Shown here: piece by piece, positions 34,125-35,530 of the stretch | Numbering within the stretch: position 1 is the stretch's first letter | Layout: every line of letters starts with the position of its first letter | NCBI GenBank assembly: GCA_027492675.1 | Contig: JAPUEI010000092.1 | Span: forward strand, 1 to 35,530 | Source: Propionibacteriaceae bacterium | Lineage (GTDB): Bacteria > Actinomycetota > Actinomycetes > Propionibacteriales > Propionibacteriaceae | Direction: 5' to 3' | DNA: 35,530 nt | Position numbers and translations under genes: made by a program | The notes under the pieces: model-generated | Seen by the model: the letters and a program-made list of their open reading frames with translations, nothing else | Databases searched by the model: none | Told to the model about the DNA's origin: nothing

Positions 34125-34450
34125 CGGGGGCGGCCTTCGACGAGGTCATCCACAACCCCGTACGGCTGCGGGCCTGCGCGATGCTGGCCGGGCTGGACTT
34201 CGCCGCGTTCCCGGTGCTGCGCGACGAGTTGGGGGTGTCCGATTCCGTCCTCAGCAAGCACCTGTCGACGCTGGAGGCGGTGGGGTACGTACGGCTGGAC
34301 AAGGCCACCTCGGACGGCCGGCTCCGCACGTCGGTGTCGCTCACGAGGGCCGGCCGCGCCGCCTACCGTGCCCACGTCGACGCGCTCCGCGCGATCGTCG
34401 ACGGGGCCGTGGCCGGCCCTGCCGCGAATCCCCCGATCCTGTCGGAATAA
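34121..34450 (+). CDS. Winged-helix transcriptional regulator (MarR/ArsR-like, HTH_27 type)
   Basis: 109 residues, a single winged-helix domain: NPVRLRACAMLAGLDFAAF, the recognition region LRDELGVSDSVLSKHLSTLE, and the wing VGYVRLDKATSDGRLRTSVS, followed by a helix GRAAYRAHVDALRAIV that probably dimerises. No metal-binding cysteines are seen, so it is closer to the stand-alone winged-helix group than to metal-sensing ArsR. Start overlaps the membrane protein gene (ATGA). Autoregulation through the operator at 33648-33681 is likely. Confidence 0.88.
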   Translation: MTGAAFDEVIHNPVRLRACAMLAGLDFAAFPVLRDELGVSDSVLSKHLSTLEAVGYVRLDKATSDGRLRTSVSLTRAGRAAYRAHVDALRAIVDGAVAGPAANPPILSE

Positions 34451-34700
34451 CGCCGCTCCCGCTGTCGGCCAGCGGCCATTCCCCCGGTCCCGTCGGTAAG
34501 TGGGGCATCCGGGGCCTCAGAACGACAGTTCCGGGGGATTGCCCCTCAGCTCCCGATCTCGGGTACCCCATTGCGACAGGAACGGGGTACCGCCGCCGGC
34601 CTGCGGGGACGAAACGCTCATCGGCTACCTGATGCGGGCAACAACCAGCACGGATGAGAATCCGTACGGCCTGGTCAGACGGCTGTGACATGCTCGCCCG
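34451..34700. other. 250-bp gap with several inverted repeats before rarD
   Basis: No gene is supported. Inverted repeats present: TCCCCCGG (34480-34487) against CCGGGGGA (34531-34538); CCCGA/TCGGG (34552-34563); GGTACCCC (34562-34569) against GGGGTACC (34584-34591); and a nested hairpin at 34644-34675 in which ACCAG pairs with CTGGT outside ACGGAT/ATCCGT capped by GAGA, a GNRA-type tetraloop. The first ones could terminate the regulator operon. The last lies 25 nt before the rarD start and could be a leader structure. Confidence 0.5.
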
Positions 34701-35530
34701 GTGGATCCCTCAGGTGGCGGCGTGCGTGACAGATCAGCGACCGTGATGGGGCTGTCGACGTACATCTTCTGGGGCTTCACGACGCTGTACTGGCCGCTCA
34801 TCAAGCAGGCCGGGGCCCTCGAGCTCCTGGCGAACCGCGTGATCTGGTCGCTGGTGCTCGTGGTCATCCTGCTCGTGGTGCTGCGCCGACCGTGGACCTG
34901 GCTGAAGAGCCTGCGCTACAGCTGGCCCCAGCTGCTCGCCGCGTCGGTGTTCATCGCGCTGAACTGGCTGACGTACATCTGGGCCGTCAACAACGGGCAC
35001 GTCGCCGAGTCGAGCCTGGGGTACTTCCTGAACCCCCTGCTCAACGTCATCCTCGGCATGATCGTGTTCGGCGAGCGGCCCTCGAAGCAGTCGCTCGTGG
35101 GCATCGGGTTCGCCGCCATCGGGGTCGCCGTGATCGCGGTGGTGATGACGAAGACGATCTGGGTCGCCCTCGTGCTGGCGACCAGCTTCGCGGTGTACGG
35201 GGTGTTCAAGAAGCGTGCCGTACTGGGAGCACTCGAGGGGCTGGCCGTCGAATCGGGGGTGCTGGCCCCGGTGGCGTTGGGCTACCTGATCTGGCTGGGG
35301 CCTTCGCAGCACCTTGGCACGGGTGTGGGCCCCACGCTGCTCCTCATGGGCGCGGGCCTGGTGACCGCCGGGCCGCTGTGGCTGTTCGCCATCGCGGCGC
35401 CGCGGATCCCCCTGGGCACGCTGGGGATGATGCAGTTCATCTCGCCCACCATCCAACTCCTGACCGGCATCCTGGTGCTCGGCCAGCAGGTGCCGAGCCT
35501 GTACTGGGTCGGCCTCGCCCTGGTCTGGGT
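34701..35530 (+). CDS. rarD: RarD-type EamA transporter, incomplete at the window end
   Basis: 276 codons are present and the frame is open to the last base, so the C-terminal end is missing. It is a multi-span EamA/DMT protein of the RarD subfamily: LSTYIFWGFTTLYWPLIKQ, ELLANRVIWSLVLVVILLV, FIALNWLTYIWAVNNGHVAE, SSLGYFLNPLLNVILGMIVF and PRIPLGTLGMMQFISPTIQL are all characteristic. The substrate is not known for the family. The start is uncertain: GTG 34701 gives 15 extra polar residues before the conserved part, and ATG 34746 (MGLSTYIF) also fits; neither has a good ribosome binding site. CATGCT (34689-34694) could be a weak -10 box for a leaderless start at 34701. Confidence 0.88.
   Translation, partial: MDPSGGGVRDRSATVMGLSTYIFWGFTTLYWPLIKQAGALELLANRVIWSLVLVVILLVVLRRPWTWLKSLRYSWPQLLAASVFIALNWLTYIWAVNNGHVAESSLGYFLNPLLNVILGMIVFGERPSKQSLVGIGFAAIGVAVIAVVMTKTIWVALVLATSFAVYGVFKKRAVLGALEGLAVESGVLAPVALGYLIWLGPSQHLGTGVGPTLLLMGAGLVTAGPLWLFAIAAPRIPLGTLGMMQFISPTIQLLTGILVLGQQVPSLYWVGLALVW

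Noticed and set aside
34644..34675. Hairpin before rarD as SRP RNA or a known riboswitch
   Set aside because: The conserved SRP Alu/S-domain sequence and the core motifs of the riboswitches I know are absent.

Overview
The window is GC-rich DNA (about 70% G+C by eye) from an actinobacterium. The evidence is gene content (Lhr helicase, LigC-type ligase, LppU-like protein, type VII-style WXG proteins, Rv0623-type VapB), frequent GTG starts, GTGA/ATGA gene overlaps, and several genes whose start codon lies 6-7 nt after a TAnnnT box. A Nocardioidaceae/Propionibacteriales member would fit, but that is inference. No rRNA, tRNA, insertion sequence, CRISPR array or phage gene was seen.

Layout. 1-138: G/C homopolymer-rich DNA, possibly a contig end. 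139-2786 (minus): an autoregulated HTH/DUF2975 pair behind a double palindrome, a TolB-like beta-propeller protein and a DUF1345 membrane protein. 2850-7556 (minus): the long helicase Lhr. 7672-7745: first copy of a 74-bp imperfect palindrome. 7862-11872 (plus): a secreted Ca-binding-type protein, a double YbaB/EbfC-like protein, an EspC/WXG-like small protein, and a WXG-type N-terminal domain fused to a GHSLGG lipase. A lipoprotein gene converges on the lipase gene 3 bp away. 12775-13881 (minus): ATP-dependent DNA ligase LigC. 13945-15033: Ca2+/H+ antiporter, followed after 1 bp by the second palindrome copy. 15209-15598: small membrane protein with a strong terminator. 15716-16423 (minus): LppU-like membrane-anchored protein.

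16572-21276: an HSP90-family ATPase overlapping by 8 bp a 962-residue TPR-like protein, a candidate chaperone/co-chaperone pair. 21282-31195: a complete muropeptide-salvage locus. A MurR/RpiR regulator is divergent from an eight-gene operon encoding a lipoprotein binding protein, two permeases, MurQ, AnmK, a GNAT acetyltransferase, a beta-lactamase-fold hydrolase resembling the AmiE amidase, and a double ABC ATPase. Most genes overlap by 1-4 bp, and the operon ends in a symmetric hairpin that contains the last stop codon. Together these genes could import anhydroMurNAc-peptides, remove the peptide, phosphorylate the sugar and convert it to GlcNAc-6-phosphate and D-lactate.

31245-35530: small acidic protein (minus), glycerate kinase, VapBC toxin-antitoxin, an unrecognised 72-residue protein, a membrane protein/winged-helix regulator pair with an operator over its promoter, a hairpin-rich 250-bp gap, and a RarD-type transporter that runs off the window.

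The items most worth attention are the two-copy palindrome with compensatory base changes, the muropeptide importer operon, the HSP90/TPR pair, and the WXG-lipase locus with a possible immunity lipoprotein.
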